This document shows positions 39,372-47,757 of a stretch of 64,000 bases of DNA, piece after piece. A program made the translations under genes and the position numbers. The notes below the pieces were generated by a model. That model was given only the letters and a program-made list of their open reading frames with translations. It made no database searches and was not told the origin of the DNA. The DNA is from Acidobacteriota bacterium (lineage in GTDB: Bacteria > Acidobacteriota > Blastocatellia > Pyrinomonadales > Pyrinomonadaceae), in NCBI GenBank assembly GCA_019639115.1, contig JAHBSM010000002.1, positions 124,001-188,000 of the forward strand, written 5' to 3'. How positions within the stretch are numbered: position 1 is the stretch's first letter; every line of letters begins with the position of its first letter.

Positions 39372-40691
39372 ATGAAGAAACTGACACTTGGCGTGTTTCT
39401 GTTTTGCTTTGCCTGCATTACCGCCGCTGCACAGGACAAGCCGATCGCATTCATTAACGCAAAGATCATCCCTATTGTCGGTGCTCCGATCGATAACGGG
39501 GTACTCGTGATCCGAGGCGGCAAGATCGTCGAGGTGAGGCCCGCCGGCGCGAGGCCTCCGGCGGATGCCACGATCATCGATGCCAAAGGCAAGGTAATAA
39601 TGCCCGGCCTCGTTGATTCGCACAGCCACATCGGCGAGCCTGCGGGAGCAGACGGTTCTGCTCCGATCCAGCCCGACGTACGCATTCTCGACAGCGTGAA
39701 CGTCAGGGCGTCAGGTATCCAGCGAGCCCAAAGCGGCGGCATCACTACTGTCAATGTGATGCCGGGCTCCGGACATCTCGACAGCGGACAGACCCTCTAT
39801 CTTAAGCTCAGAGACGGTGCCGTAAAGATCGATGACCTGCTGATCTACGATGCTGATGGCAAATATATGGGCGGGATCAAGTTTGCCAATGGAACAAATT
39901 CGATACGTTCGGGCGGCGGCAATTTCCCCGGTACCAGGGCGAAATCAGCTGCCCTTGTCCGCGAGCAGTTCATCAAAGCTCAGGAGTACCGCGAAAAGAT
40001 AAAGAAGGCGGGCGGGGACGTTTCCAAGCTGCCGCCGCGAGATCTAGCCATGGAGGCGTTGGTCGAGGTGCTCGACGGTAAGCGCGTTGTCCACTTTCAC
40101 ACTCATAGGCACGACGATGTGCTGACCGTTCTTCGGCTTAAGCAGGAATTCGGCTTTAAGGTCGTACTCCAGCACGTAAGCGAAGCTTGGAAAGTAGCCG
40201 ATGAGATCGCAAAGGCTAAAGTCCCGTCGTCGATCATTTTCATAGATTCACCCGGAGGCAAGCTGGAGACCGTTGACATTCGGATGGAGAACGGCGCGGC
40301 CCTCGAAAAGGCGGGAGCTCTGGTCGGATTTCATACGGACGACGGCATTACGGACTCGCGATGGTTTCTACGGTCGGCCGGCCTTGCGGTACGTGCGGGC
40401 ATGACACGCGAGAAAGCTCTTTATGCGCTAACAATGGCAAATGCGATCATGCTCGACCTCGACAAGCGGGTCGGGTCGCTCGAGCCCGGCAAGGACGCTG
40501 ACTTTGTGATACTGTCCGGCGACCCGTTGAGCGTTTACACCCACGTACTGGAAACCTGGGTTGAAGGCAAAAAAGTATTCGACCGGTCCGATCCAAAAGA
40601 CTACCTTGTACAGGTCGGCGGAAAAGGGGCGACCGAAGACAAATACGTACATATCGACTGTTTTGATGGCGACATCGGGGGTGGAAACTAA
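39372..40691 (+). CDS. Secreted amidohydrolase with complete metal site
   Basis: 439 residues from ATG 39,372, with signal peptide (LTLGVFLFCFACITAAAQ). Imidazolonepropionase-like amidohydrolase fold. The metal ligands are visible: HSH in VDSHSHIGEP, His in HFHTHRH, His in LQHVSEA and Asp in HTDDG. A binuclear zinc enzyme of unknown substrate (peptide or cyclic amide) outside the cytoplasm is likely. The stop shares one base with the ATG of the next gene (TAATG), so the two are coupled. Confidence 0.88.
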   Translation: MKKLTLGVFLFCFACITAAAQDKPIAFINAKIIPIVGAPIDNGVLVIRGGKIVEVRPAGARPPADATIIDAKGKVIMPGLVDSHSHIGEPAGADGSAPIQPDVRILDSVNVRASGIQRAQSGGITTVNVMPGSGHLDSGQTLYLKLRDGAVKIDDLLIYDADGKYMGGIKFANGTNSIRSGGGNFPGTRAKSAALVREQFIKAQEYREKIKKAGGDVSKLPPRDLAMEALVEVLDGKRVVHFHTHRHDDVLTVLRLKQEFGFKVVLQHVSEAWKVADEIAKAKVPSSIIFIDSPGGKLETVDIRMENGAALEKAGALVGFHTDDGITDSRWFLRSAGLAVRAGMTREKALYALTMANAIMLDLDKRVGSLEPGKDADFVILSGDPLSVYTHVLETWVEGKKVFDRSDPKDYLVQVGGKGATEDKYVHIDCFDGDIGGGN

Positions 40692-41923
40692 TGAAGTTCA
40701 AAATAACTACGCTTTATAAGATAGTCACGCGAGCCGTCATCTCGGTCGCTCTTTTGGCTGCATTCCACGTCCTCTCGACCGACGCGTTAGCCCAGATCGC
40801 GATAAAGGGCGAGACCATTTGGACCATGGCCGGCGAACCGATCATGAACGGCGTTATCCTCATACGTGACGGAAAAATTGCTGCGATCGGACCTGCCTCT
40901 CAGGTGCAGATACCTGCTGATTTCAGGGTTTATTCGGCAAAGGTCGTGACCCCGGGACTCATCGATGCCCACACCGTCATCGGACTGAATGGTTATCTGA
41001 ATCAGCCGCACGACCAAATGGCTCTGGACGGAAGCGGAGCGATCCAACCGGAGCTCCGTGCGATCGACGCCTATAATGCCGAAGAAAAGCTGATCGAATG
41101 GGTACGATCATTTGGAGTAACGACCATTCACACCGGGCATCAGCCTTCGGCTTTGGTTTCGGGGCAGACGATGATCGCAAAGACGACCGGGAAGAATGTC
41201 GATGAAGCCACGATCATTCCTACGGCCATGATAGCCGTAACACTCGGCGAAGCTGCTAATTCGGGCCAGGGCCGATCACCGGGAACGAGAGGCAAACAGA
41301 TCGCCATGTTAAGGGCCGAGTTGATAAAGGCTCAGGAGAACGCGAAAAAGTCGGACCAGCCGCGCGACCTCCGATCTCTCGCTTTCGTGAGCGTGATCAA
41401 ACGCGAGGTCCCTCTACTGATCACGGCTCACAAAGCCCAGGATATAATGTCGGCGCTGCGTATCGCCAAGGAATTCGATATCAAGATCGTTCTCGATGGA
41501 GTTTCTGAAGCCCAACTGGTAATGAATGAGATAAAGGCTTCCGGATTTCCCGTGATCGTGCATCCGACGATGGCTCGCGCAGGCGGCGACACGGAATCAC
41601 TTTCGCTCGAGGATGCGGCGAAACTCAAGGCGGCCGGTATCCTGACCGCGTTGCAGAGCGGATACGAGAGTTACGTTCCTAAAACGCGCGTCGTACTTTT
41701 TGAGGCGGCGATGGCCGCTCAGAATGGCCTATCGCAGCGAGACGCCCTGGCAATGATAACGATAGATGCGGCAAAGCTTCTCGGGGTAGACGGACGAGTT
41801 GGTTCGCTGGTCGTCGGTAAGGACGCCGACATCGCTATGTATGACGGAGATCCATTCGAATGGACGTCGCACTGTACGGGAACTTTCATAAATGGAAAAC
41901 TCGTGAGTGACATAGTTCGCTAG
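40691..41923 (+). CDS. Secreted amidohydrolase homologue lacking metal ligands
   Basis: 410 residues, with signal peptide. Related to the upstream protein throughout, but the metal ligands are lost: HSH is HTV (IDAHTVIG), the His of LQHVSEA is Gly (LDGVSEA), and the Asp of HTDDG is replaced (LQSGYES). Only the His of AHKAQD corresponds to an intact ligand. It is probably catalytically inactive and could form a heteromer with its coupled neighbour. Coupled by a TAATG junction. A terminator follows at 41,943. Confidence 0.85.
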   Translation: MKFKITTLYKIVTRAVISVALLAAFHVLSTDALAQIAIKGETIWTMAGEPIMNGVILIRDGKIAAIGPASQVQIPADFRVYSAKVVTPGLIDAHTVIGLNGYLNQPHDQMALDGSGAIQPELRAIDAYNAEEKLIEWVRSFGVTTIHTGHQPSALVSGQTMIAKTTGKNVDEATIIPTAMIAVTLGEAANSGQGRSPGTRGKQIAMLRAELIKAQENAKKSDQPRDLRSLAFVSVIKREVPLLITAHKAQDIMSALRIAKEFDIKIVLDGVSEAQLVMNEIKASGFPVIVHPTMARAGGDTESLSLEDAAKLKAAGILTALQSGYESYVPKTRVVLFEAAMAAQNGLSQRDALAMITIDAAKLLGVDGRVGSLVVGKDADIAMYDGDPFEWTSHCTGTFINGKLVSDIVR

Positions 41924-41942
41924 GCCGTCCCATTACGAGACC

Positions 41943-41976
41943 GGGAGATCTCAAAAGTGAGTTCTCCCATTTTTTT
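41943..41976 (+). terminator. Intrinsic terminator after the amidohydrolase pair
   Basis: GGGAGA (41,943-41,948) pairs with TCTCCC (41,963-41,968), inner pairs CTC/GAG lengthen the stem, and ATTTTTTT follows. Confidence 0.8.
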
Positions 41977-41993
41977 GATTCTTTATTTCGTAT

Positions 41994-42032
41994 TTGACTT
42001 AATTAAGTGTTTGCTTTATTATAGATGAAATG
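41994..42032 (+). promoter_or_regulatory. Promoter and palindromic operator of the arsR-type operon
   Basis: TTGACT (41,994-41,999), 17-base spacer, TATTAT (42,017-42,022), each 5/6 to consensus. The perfect 12-base palindrome ACTTAATTAAGT (41,997-42,008) overlaps the -35 box, a fitting place for the regulator to bind its own promoter. Expected transcription start is about 42,029, at or next to the ATG at 42,030, so the mRNA is probably leaderless. Confidence 0.7.
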
Positions 42033-42371
42033 GATGTATTCACCGCCATTGCCGAACCAACGCGACGTGAGATCTTAACGATGCTGGCATCGAACGGCAA
42101 AATGCCCGCGACCAGCATTTACCGACGTTTCAAGTCGAGTCCTCCGGCGATCTCCCAGCACCTTAAAGTATTACGTGAAGCTGACCTCGTGCGTGTCGAT
42201 AAGCTTGCCCAACAGAGGCTCTACTATATGAATCCCACGAAACTTAGTGAACTCGAAAGATGGGTCAGGCAATTCACTGCCGTAAAAGAAGCAGAGTTCC
42301 GCCGACTCGATTCCCTGCTGGAATCAATGAAGGAACCCGCATCGAGTATGCCGATGCTGCCATTTGAATGA
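42030..42371 (+). CDS. ArsR-type transcriptional regulator
   Basis: 113 residues. Winged helix: AEPTRREILTMLASNGKMPATSIYRRF then PPAISQHLKVLREADLVRV. No metal-binding ELCVCDL motif, so it belongs to the non-metal SdpR/AHSA1-linked branch, often autoregulating an operon with SRPBCC proteins. First gene of an operon with two small ligand-binding-type proteins. There is no SD, consistent with a leaderless transcript. Confidence 0.93.
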   Translation: MDVFTAIAEPTRREILTMLASNGKMPATSIYRRFKSSPPAISQHLKVLREADLVRVDKLAQQRLYYMNPTKLSELERWVRQFTAVKEAEFRRLDSLLESMKEPASSMPMLPFE

Positions 42372-42386
42372 TCCTAGGAGATGTCT

Positions 42387-42884
42387 ATGAATAATAAGGC
42401 CGCAGTGATCGCAGAACCGGGAAAGCAGGAGCTTTTCATCACAAGGGAATTTAATGCATCGCGAGAGATGGTCTGGCGGGCCCACACCGAACCTGAATTG
42501 TATCAGCAGTGGGTCGGCCCGCACGGGATGAGAATGACAATCGAAGAATGGGATTTCCGCGACGGCGGCTCATACCGATACACGCACGAACGCGATGGAC
42601 ACAAATACTCTTTTTTTGGCGTCAACCACGAGGTTCATTCACCTGATCGATTCATCGGCACATTCGAGTTTGACGGACTGCCCGAGCGCGGACACGTGAT
42701 AATGGGGAAAACGACATTTGAAACCCTGCCGGAAGGCAGGTGCCGAGTAATACACCAGTCTGTGTTCTTCTCGGTAGAGGATCGCGACGGAATGATCGCC
42801 AGCGGAATGGAGCGGGGCGTGAACGACGGATATGAAAAGCTCGACCAATTATTGATGTCGCTCGACTTAGCCTCTGACAAATAA
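42387..42884 (+). CDS. SRPBCC (AHSA1-like) protein
   Basis: 165 residues from ATG 42,387, which is 6 bases from AGGAG; the ATG at 42,381 touches it. Motifs FITREFNASREMVWRAHTEPELYQQWVGPHG are typical of the AHSA1-like START-fold family, which has a deep hydrophobic pocket. The ligand is unknown. The gene follows an ArsR-type regulator, a very frequent pairing, and precedes a VOC protein with a 20-base gap. Confidence 0.9.
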   Translation: MNNKAAVIAEPGKQELFITREFNASREMVWRAHTEPELYQQWVGPHGMRMTIEEWDFRDGGSYRYTHERDGHKYSFFGVNHEVHSPDRFIGTFEFDGLPERGHVIMGKTTFETLPEGRCRVIHQSVFFSVEDRDGMIASGMERGVNDGYEKLDQLLMSLDLASDK

Positions 42885-42904
42885 GTGACAATTAGGAGAC
42901 AAGA

Positions 42905-43363
42905 ATGCAAAAGGTAACTACATTTTTGATGTTCAACGACCAAGCGATGGAGGCAATGGATTTCTATGCTTCTGTCATACCGAATTGCAAGATCGTTTCA
43001 ACGATCGCGGGTCCTGACGGGGCTGCGGCTGGCGGCACATTTGAGATCGAGGGACAACGGTTCTATTGCTATAACGCCGGTCCGCATCCGAACTTCGTAT
43101 TCACCCAGGCATTTTCGCTTATGATCGAAGCGAATACGCAGGAAGAGATCGACTTGCTATACGACGGCCTGAGCGAGGGAGGCGAACAGCAGCCATGCGG
43201 CTGGGTTGTTGATAAATTTGGCGTATCCTGGCAGGTGACGCCTCGTATCTTGATGGATCTATTGAGCGGGCCCGATCGAGAGAGATACAAGAACGCAGCT
43301 GAGGCGATGTTCAAGATGACCAAGATCATCATCGCCGATATCAGGGCGGCTGCCGGTCTATAA
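42905..43363 (+). CDS. VOC-fold protein, PhnB-like
   Basis: 152 residues. The pattern VTTFLMFNDQAMEAMDFYASVIPNC, then GTFEIEGQRFYCYN and GWVVDKFGVSWQVTP, is typical of the PhnB-like branch of the vicinal-oxygen-chelate family. A metal-dependent or ligand-binding role is likely; the function is not known. AGGAG lies 8 bases upstream. Last gene of the ArsR operon. Confidence 0.9.
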   Translation: MQKVTTFLMFNDQAMEAMDFYASVIPNCKIVSTIAGPDGAAAGGTFEIEGQRFYCYNAGPHPNFVFTQAFSLMIEANTQEEIDLLYDGLSEGGEQQPCGWVVDKFGVSWQVTPRILMDLLSGPDRERYKNAAEAMFKMTKIIIADIRAAAGL

Positions 43364-43368
43364 AGATC

Positions 43369-43416
43369 TTCGCCACGGTAACACAGGCACTTGCGACCAT
43401 GTGTTTCCGTGGCGAA
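43369..43416. repeat. 17-bp inverted repeat between convergent genes
   Basis: Arms TTCGCCACGG-t-AACACA (43,369-43,385) and TGTGTT-t-CCGTGGCGAA (43,400-43,416), a single mismatch, loop 14 bases. It lies between the VOC gene and etfA, which converge. No U-run follows. Same GCCAC/GTGGC ends as the inverted repeat at 918-989, hinting at a repeat family. Confidence 0.7.
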
Positions 43417-43432
43417 ACAATTTAACGAACTG

Positions 43433-44401
43433 CTAGCCTTTAGCTTTGGCGATCTCGTCAACCAGGACCGGAACGGCCTCAAACAGATCGCCGACGATCC
43501 CGTAATCCGCAATATCGAAGATCGGGGCCTCGGCGTCCTTGTTGACCGCCACTATCGTACCTGCGTTCTTCATTCCGACAATGTGCTGTATAGCTCCGGA
43601 AATACCCAGCGCTATGTACAGCTTCGGAGCGACGGTCTGGCCCGAAGAACCAATTTGGCGGTCGATGGGCAGCCACTCACTATCGCAAATCGGCCTCGAC
43701 GCAGCAAGGTCAGCCCCGAGAGCGTCTGCCAACTGCTGAGCGACAGCGATATTCTCCTGAGATTTGATCCCGCGGCCTACAGCAACGATGATCTCAGATC
43801 TCGTGAGGTCGACCGAGGCTTTTGCTTCCTGGAATGGAGCTTCCGGCGTCATTCTCACATCACCGATAGTAACTTCCATTGTTTCTACCGCACCGCTGCC
43901 CTTCTCCGCGGCGTCGCCTCTAAATGCGCCTGATTGGAAAGTTACGAAATAGGGAGCATCGCCGCCCAGAGTAACGTCTGCATCGAGTTTGCCGAGAAAA
44001 ATGCGGCGTGTGAGCACCAGCTTGCCGCCCTCGGCACGGTACCGGATGCAGTCGCCGACCACTTCCCGGCCCAGCCTGGCAGCCACCTTTGGTGCGAAAT
44101 CGCGAACCTGATATGTGTGGGACATTACGACGTATTTCGGAGCCAATGCTTTGATCACATGCTCCCACGCATCGGCGTAAGCGTCGGGGGTGTAGGTCCC
44201 GAGCTTCTCATTCTTAGCGATCAAAACCTTCTCGACCGCGTAACCAGCTATCTCCTGGGCGAGCGAGCAATCCTTATCGCATGGCAGGACTGCCGTCACA
44301 CCGAGGCCGAGATCCTTTCCGATCGATTGTGCCGCAGCTATCGCTTCGAGCGACGTTTTATTAAGGACGCAGTCCTTATGTTCGATGAATACCAAGATCA
44401 T
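43433..44401 (-). CDS. etfA: Electron transfer flavoprotein alpha subunit
   Basis: 322 residues. The C-terminal FAD domain is clear (GSSGQTVAPKLYIALGISGAIQHIVGMKN split across the motif; NKDAEAPIFDIADYGIVGD). It accepts electrons from acyl-CoA dehydrogenases and passes them to ETF-QO. The start ATG overlaps the etfB stop by 4 bases (ATGA). Expression follows etfB and its FadR-like operator. Confidence 0.95.
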   Translation of the reverse strand: MILVFIEHKDCVLNKTSLEAIAAAQSIGKDLGLGVTAVLPCDKDCSLAQEIAGYAVEKVLIAKNEKLGTYTPDAYADAWEHVIKALAPKYVVMSHTYQVRDFAPKVAARLGREVVGDCIRYRAEGGKLVLTRRIFLGKLDADVTLGGDAPYFVTFQSGAFRGDAAEKGSGAVETMEVTIGDVRMTPEAPFQEAKASVDLTRSEIIVAVGRGIKSQENIAVAQQLADALGADLAASRPICDSEWLPIDRQIGSSGQTVAPKLYIALGISGAIQHIVGMKNAGTIVAVNKDAEAPIFDIADYGIVGDLFEAVPVLVDEIAKAKG

Positions 44402-45174
44402 ATTATCCGCACCTCCGACCGGAGCTTTTCGACGAGTTCGACAGCGCCCGCTTTTGCGTCGCCGTTACCTAATATCTGTGTCTGTTTTGTCTTAAGCGGC
44501 ATATAGACCTTCTGAATGGCCGATGCAGAAGCGAACTCCTCGACCGCCGGTGTCACTTCGCGGATCTCTTTTGATTTTGCCGCCATGATCCCCTTCAAGC
44601 TGGCATAGCGGATCTGAGAAATGCCGGACTGGATCGTGAGCAACGCCGGCAGTTTGTACGTGAACCACTGGTACCAGCCGCTTTCCAATTCGCGTTTGAC
44701 CCTGAGCGTGTCCCCCAGGCTCGCCCGATCGACCTCAATGACTATCGTCGCATGCGGGATACCGAGCAGTTCAGCAAGTATCACACCCGTTTGACCAAAG
44801 CTCGCGTCATCTGACTGAAGTCCTGTAAAGACAAGATCGGCGTTCTCCTCTTTTATCGCGTCTGCGATGGTTTTCGCGATCTGGTATGAAGATAGCGACT
44901 TGCTGTCGTCAACGACCACATGTATCGCACGATTGGCTCCGCGAGCCAGAGCGTCTTTGATAACGGTCTTTGCTCCCTGGGGGCCTAATGTGCACACGAC
45001 AACTTCGCCTTCGCCTTTTGCCTCGACGGTCCTCAGAGCTTCTTCGAGAGCATAGCCGTCAGATTCATTTGTCTGCCAGGCGACATCAGCCTCATTGATC
45101 CACTTCTCGTCGCCGGCGATCCTGAGGACCGCGTCCTTGTTGGCGACCTGCTTCATTAGAACGATGATTTTCAT
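44398..45174 (-). CDS. etfB: Electron transfer flavoprotein beta subunit
   Basis: 258 residues from ATG 45,174 (MKIIVLMKQVANKDAVLRI), the family start; the longer frame to 45,285 has no support. The AMP-binding region with DDASFGQTG and the dehydrogenase-recognition loop near the C-terminal half (LALTIQSGISQIRYASLKGIMAA-like, here LLTIQSGISQIRYASLKG) are typical. A heterodimer with EtfA is implied by the 4-base overlap. No SD; promoter and operator directly precede the gene. Confidence 0.94.
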   Translation of the reverse strand: MKIIVLMKQVANKDAVLRIAGDEKWINEADVAWQTNESDGYALEEALRTVEAKGEGEVVVCTLGPQGAKTVIKDALARGANRAIHVVVDDSKSLSSYQIAKTIADAIKEENADLVFTGLQSDDASFGQTGVILAELLGIPHATIVIEVDRASLGDTLRVKRELESGWYQWFTYKLPALLTIQSGISQIRYASLKGIMAAKSKEIREVTPAVEEFASASAIQKVYMPLKTKQTQILGNGDAKAGAVELVEKLRSEVRII

Positions 45175-45182
45175 ATTAAAAA

Positions 45183-45230
45183 TGAATGATGATTCATTCA
45201 GATGATACAAGAACGGCGTTTCGCGTTCAA
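45183..45230 (-). promoter_or_regulatory. etfBA promoter with FadR-like operator
   Basis: Minus strand: TTGAAC (45,225-45,230), 17-base spacer, TATCAT (45,202-45,207); start expected about 45,195. Overlapping that start is TGAATGA-TGAT-TCATTCA (45,183-45,200), perfect 7-base arms. The arms and spacing match the Bacillus FadR consensus (arms TGAATGA/TCATTCA, 4-base spacer), whose known targets include etfB-etfA. A TetR-type FadR repressor released by long-chain acyl-CoA is inferred. Confidence 0.7.
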
Positions 45231-45254
45231 ATCGATCACGAAACGCCGGCCTCT

Positions 45255-46496
45255 CTATTCTGAGAATCGCTTGAAGATCAAGCACGCATTGGTCCCGCCG
45301 AACCCGAAATTGTTCGACAGCACATACTCGACCTCAGCGTCACGTGCCGCGTTCGGCACGTAATCGAGGTCACAATCGGGATCCGGCGTCACATAATTGA
45401 TCGTGGGCGGCAGCTTGTTCTCAAGCAAGGCCTTCACCGAGAATACAGCCTCCAAACCGCCGGCAGCACCGAGCGCGTGGCCGGTCATCGATTTGGTCGA
45501 GCTGACCGGTATCTCATATGCCCGATCTCCGAATACCTTCTTTATAGCCAAGGTCTCGAACTTATCATTGTACGGAGTAGAGGTGCCGTGCGCGTTAATG
45601 TAACCGATACGATCCGGAGAGATGCCGGCGTCCTTTATAGCTCGCTCCATAACACGTATGGCACCCGAACCCGTTTCGTCCGGCATCGTCACGTGAAAAG
45701 CATCTCCGCTCATTCCGTAGCCAGCGATCTCCGCAAGAATATTGGCGCCGCGCCGTTTAGCGAATTCAAGTTCCTCGAGGATCAACAGTCCGGCACCTTC
45801 ACCGATCACAAATCCGTCCCTATCTGCGTCAAAAGGACGCGAAGCGTGTACCGGATCGTCGTTTCGGGTGGACAATGCTCTCATCGAGGCAAATCCGGCG
45901 ACCGACATCGGTGTGATGGCACTCTCCGCCCCGCCGCAGATCATTGCATCCGCATCGCCGCGTTCTATCAGCCGAAAACTGTCTCCGATCGCATGAGCAC
46001 CTGCCGAGCAAGCCGTCGCGGTCGCTGAATTTGGACCTTTGGCTCCATGCCGTATCGAGACATTGCCGGCCGCCAGATTGACGATCGCAGAAACAATAAA
46101 GAACGGTGACACTCGATCTGGCCCGGATTTTAGAAGCTTCTCGTGTTCGCGTTCGATCGCCCAAAAGTCGCCTATCCCGGAGCTGATATATGTGCCGACC
46201 ATGTCGGCATTCGATTCGTCAATGACCAGGCCGCTGTGCCTGATGGCTTCGTCAGAAGCAGCCAGGGCAAAGTGCGTGAATGCCCCCATTCGCCGTGCCT
46301 CTTTCTTATCCAGGAAGCTAAGCGGATCGAAGTCCTTGACCTCACACGCGAACCTGACCGGAAACTCGGACGCATCGAATTTCTTGATCGCGTCGGCACC
46401 GCTGCGGCCTTCTATCAAGCCTTGCCAGGTCGATGCGACGTCGTTACCCAGCGCTGTGACCAGCCCCAAGCCCGTTACTACAACTCGACGTTTCAT
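45255..46496 (-). CDS. fabF: 3-oxoacyl-ACP synthase II
   Basis: 413 residues. Elongates acyl-ACP with malonyl-ACP. Catalytic Cys in [10 protein letters not shown], His in [11 protein letters not shown] and the second His in [13 protein letters not shown] are all present; start [17 protein letters not shown] is typical. 79 bases after acpP, with a 7-mer-like spacer between them. Confidence 0.97.
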   Translation of the reverse strand: MKRRVVVTGLGLVTALGNDVASTWQGLIEGRSGADAIKKFDASEFPVRFACEVKDFDPLSFLDKKEARRMGAFTHFALAASDEAIRHSGLVIDESNADMVGTYISSGIGDFWAIEREHEKLLKSGPDRVSPFFIVSAIVNLAAGNVSIRHGAKGPNSATATACSAGAHAIGDSFRLIERGDADAMICGGAESAITPMSVAGFASMRALSTRNDDPVHASRPFDADRDGFVIGEGAGLLILEELEFAKRRGANILAEIAGYGMSGDAFHVTMPDETGSGAIRVMERAIKDAGISPDRIGYINAHGTSTPYNDKFETLAIKKVFGDRAYEIPVSSTKSMTGHALGAAGGLEAVFSVKALLENKLPPTINYVTPDPDCDLDYVPNAARDAEVEYVLSNNFGFGGTNACLIFKRFSE

Positions 46497-46499
46497 AAT

Positions 46500-46570
46500 T
46501 CAATTGATTACGGTAAACAGACAATGGACAATGAAGAAACTTCTCCATTGTCCACCGTCAATTTCCTGGA
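46500..46570. repeat. 7-mer-like spacer between acpP and fabF
   Basis: The plus strand contains CAATTGA, TTACGGT, AAACAGA, CAATGGA, CAATGAA in succession and CTCCATT, GTCCACC, GTCAATT further on, and CAATGGA/TCCATTG can also pair as a hairpin. Less regular than the spacers in the ribosomal operon. Confidence 0.4.
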
Positions 46571-46575
46571 ACTGG

Positions 46576-46812
46576 TTAGCCCTTGTGCTGCTCGACGTAG
46601 GCGTACGCATCGCGAACGCTTTGGATCTTTTCAGCGTCATCATCGGGTATCTCAATGTCGAATTCTTCTTCGAACCGCATCACGAGCTCAACGAGGTCGA
46701 GCGAATCCGCACCGAGGTCTTCGATGAAACGGGCATTTTCGGTGACTTCGGCCTCATCGACTCCAAGTTCATCGACGATGATCTGTTTGATCTTATCCTG
46801 TACTTCTGACAT
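46576..46812 (-). CDS. acpP: Acyl carrier protein
   Basis: 78 residues, acidic. The phosphopantetheine attachment Ser is in [12 protein letters not shown]. Carries the growing chain during fatty-acid synthesis. It lies between fabD and fabF; fabG, which often lies between fabD and acpP, is absent. Confidence 0.98.
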   Translation of the reverse strand: MSEVQDKIKQIIVDELGVDEAEVTENARFIEDLGADSLDLVELVMRFEEEFDIEIPDDDAEKIQSVRDAYAYVEQHKG

Positions 46813-46824
46813 AGTTTCTCCTTT

Positions 46825-47757
46825 TTATAGGGTTTCAAGAGTATTGCGTAAACTGACCGTGTCTTCAATATTACTATAAATAGCGTCTCGGTCTATCTGC
46901 CGAACGAGGCCTGACAAAACTTTTCCCGGGCCTATCTCGACAAAACGTGTCACCCCAAGGCTCTTCATCGATTGGACGCTCTCCAACCAACGCACCGGCG
47001 CTGACACTTGTCGGGTCAATTTATCGGCGACTTCCGCTGCGGCCGAATTCTGTTGAGCATCGACGTTATGTACGATCGGGAACTCGAATTCGCCATACGA
47101 TAGCTCGTTCAGGTCCTTCTCAAGTAGCTCCTGCGCCGGCATCATCAATGCACAATGGAACGGTGCGGACACGTTTAGCCTGATCGCACGTTTGGCTCCG
47201 CGTTCTTTAAGCAAGTCGCACGCTCGATCGACGGCTTCGGCATTGCCCGCAATTACCACTTGTGACGGCGAGTTGATATTGGCCGGTGAGCAGACTTGTC
47301 CTTTCGCCGCATCTGCACAACCCGCTTCCACAGTTGGAACGTCCAGCCCGAGTATCGCGGCCATCGCCCCGACGCCAACAGGCACCGCATCCTGCATATA
47401 CGTCCCTCGCTTGCGGACAGTTCGCACTGCATCGGCCAGATCTAACACGCCCGCCGCAACAAGCGCAGAATATTCCCCAAGGCTATGTCCGGCGACTATA
47501 TCAGGTTTAGGCATTCCCGCCTCACGAGCGGCTCGGTAGGCAGCAACCGAAGTGGTCAATATAGCCGGCTGTGTATTAGCAGTTAGTTGAAGCTCTGCCT
47601 CGTCACCGCTGAAACACATCTCAGACAGTGCAAAGCCAAGCGCTTCATCCGCTATCTCAAAAACTTCTCGTGCGGAGGCAAAATCGTCGAACAGGAGCTT
47701 GCCCATTCCGACGGCCTGCGAGCCCTGCCCGGGAAAGATATACGCGGTCTTGCTCAT
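46825..47757 (-). CDS. fabD: Malonyl-CoA:ACP transacylase
   Basis: 310 residues from ATG 47,757, which shares a base with the fabH stop (TGATG). The active-site GHSLGEYSALVAAG and the N-terminal FPGQGSQ are diagnostic. Loads malonate on ACP. 12 bases ahead of acpP. Confidence 0.97.
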   Translation of the reverse strand: MSKTAYIFPGQGSQAVGMGKLLFDDFASAREVFEIADEALGFALSEMCFSGDEAELQLTANTQPAILTTSVAAYRAAREAGMPKPDIVAGHSLGEYSALVAAGVLDLADAVRTVRKRGTYMQDAVPVGVGAMAAILGLDVPTVEAGCADAAKGQVCSPANINSPSQVVIAGNAEAVDRACDLLKERGAKRAIRLNVSAPFHCALMMPAQELLEKDLNELSYGEFEFPIVHNVDAQQNSAAAEVADKLTRQVSAPVRWLESVQSMKSLGVTRFVEIGPGKVLSGLVRQIDRDAIYSNIEDTVSLRNTLETL

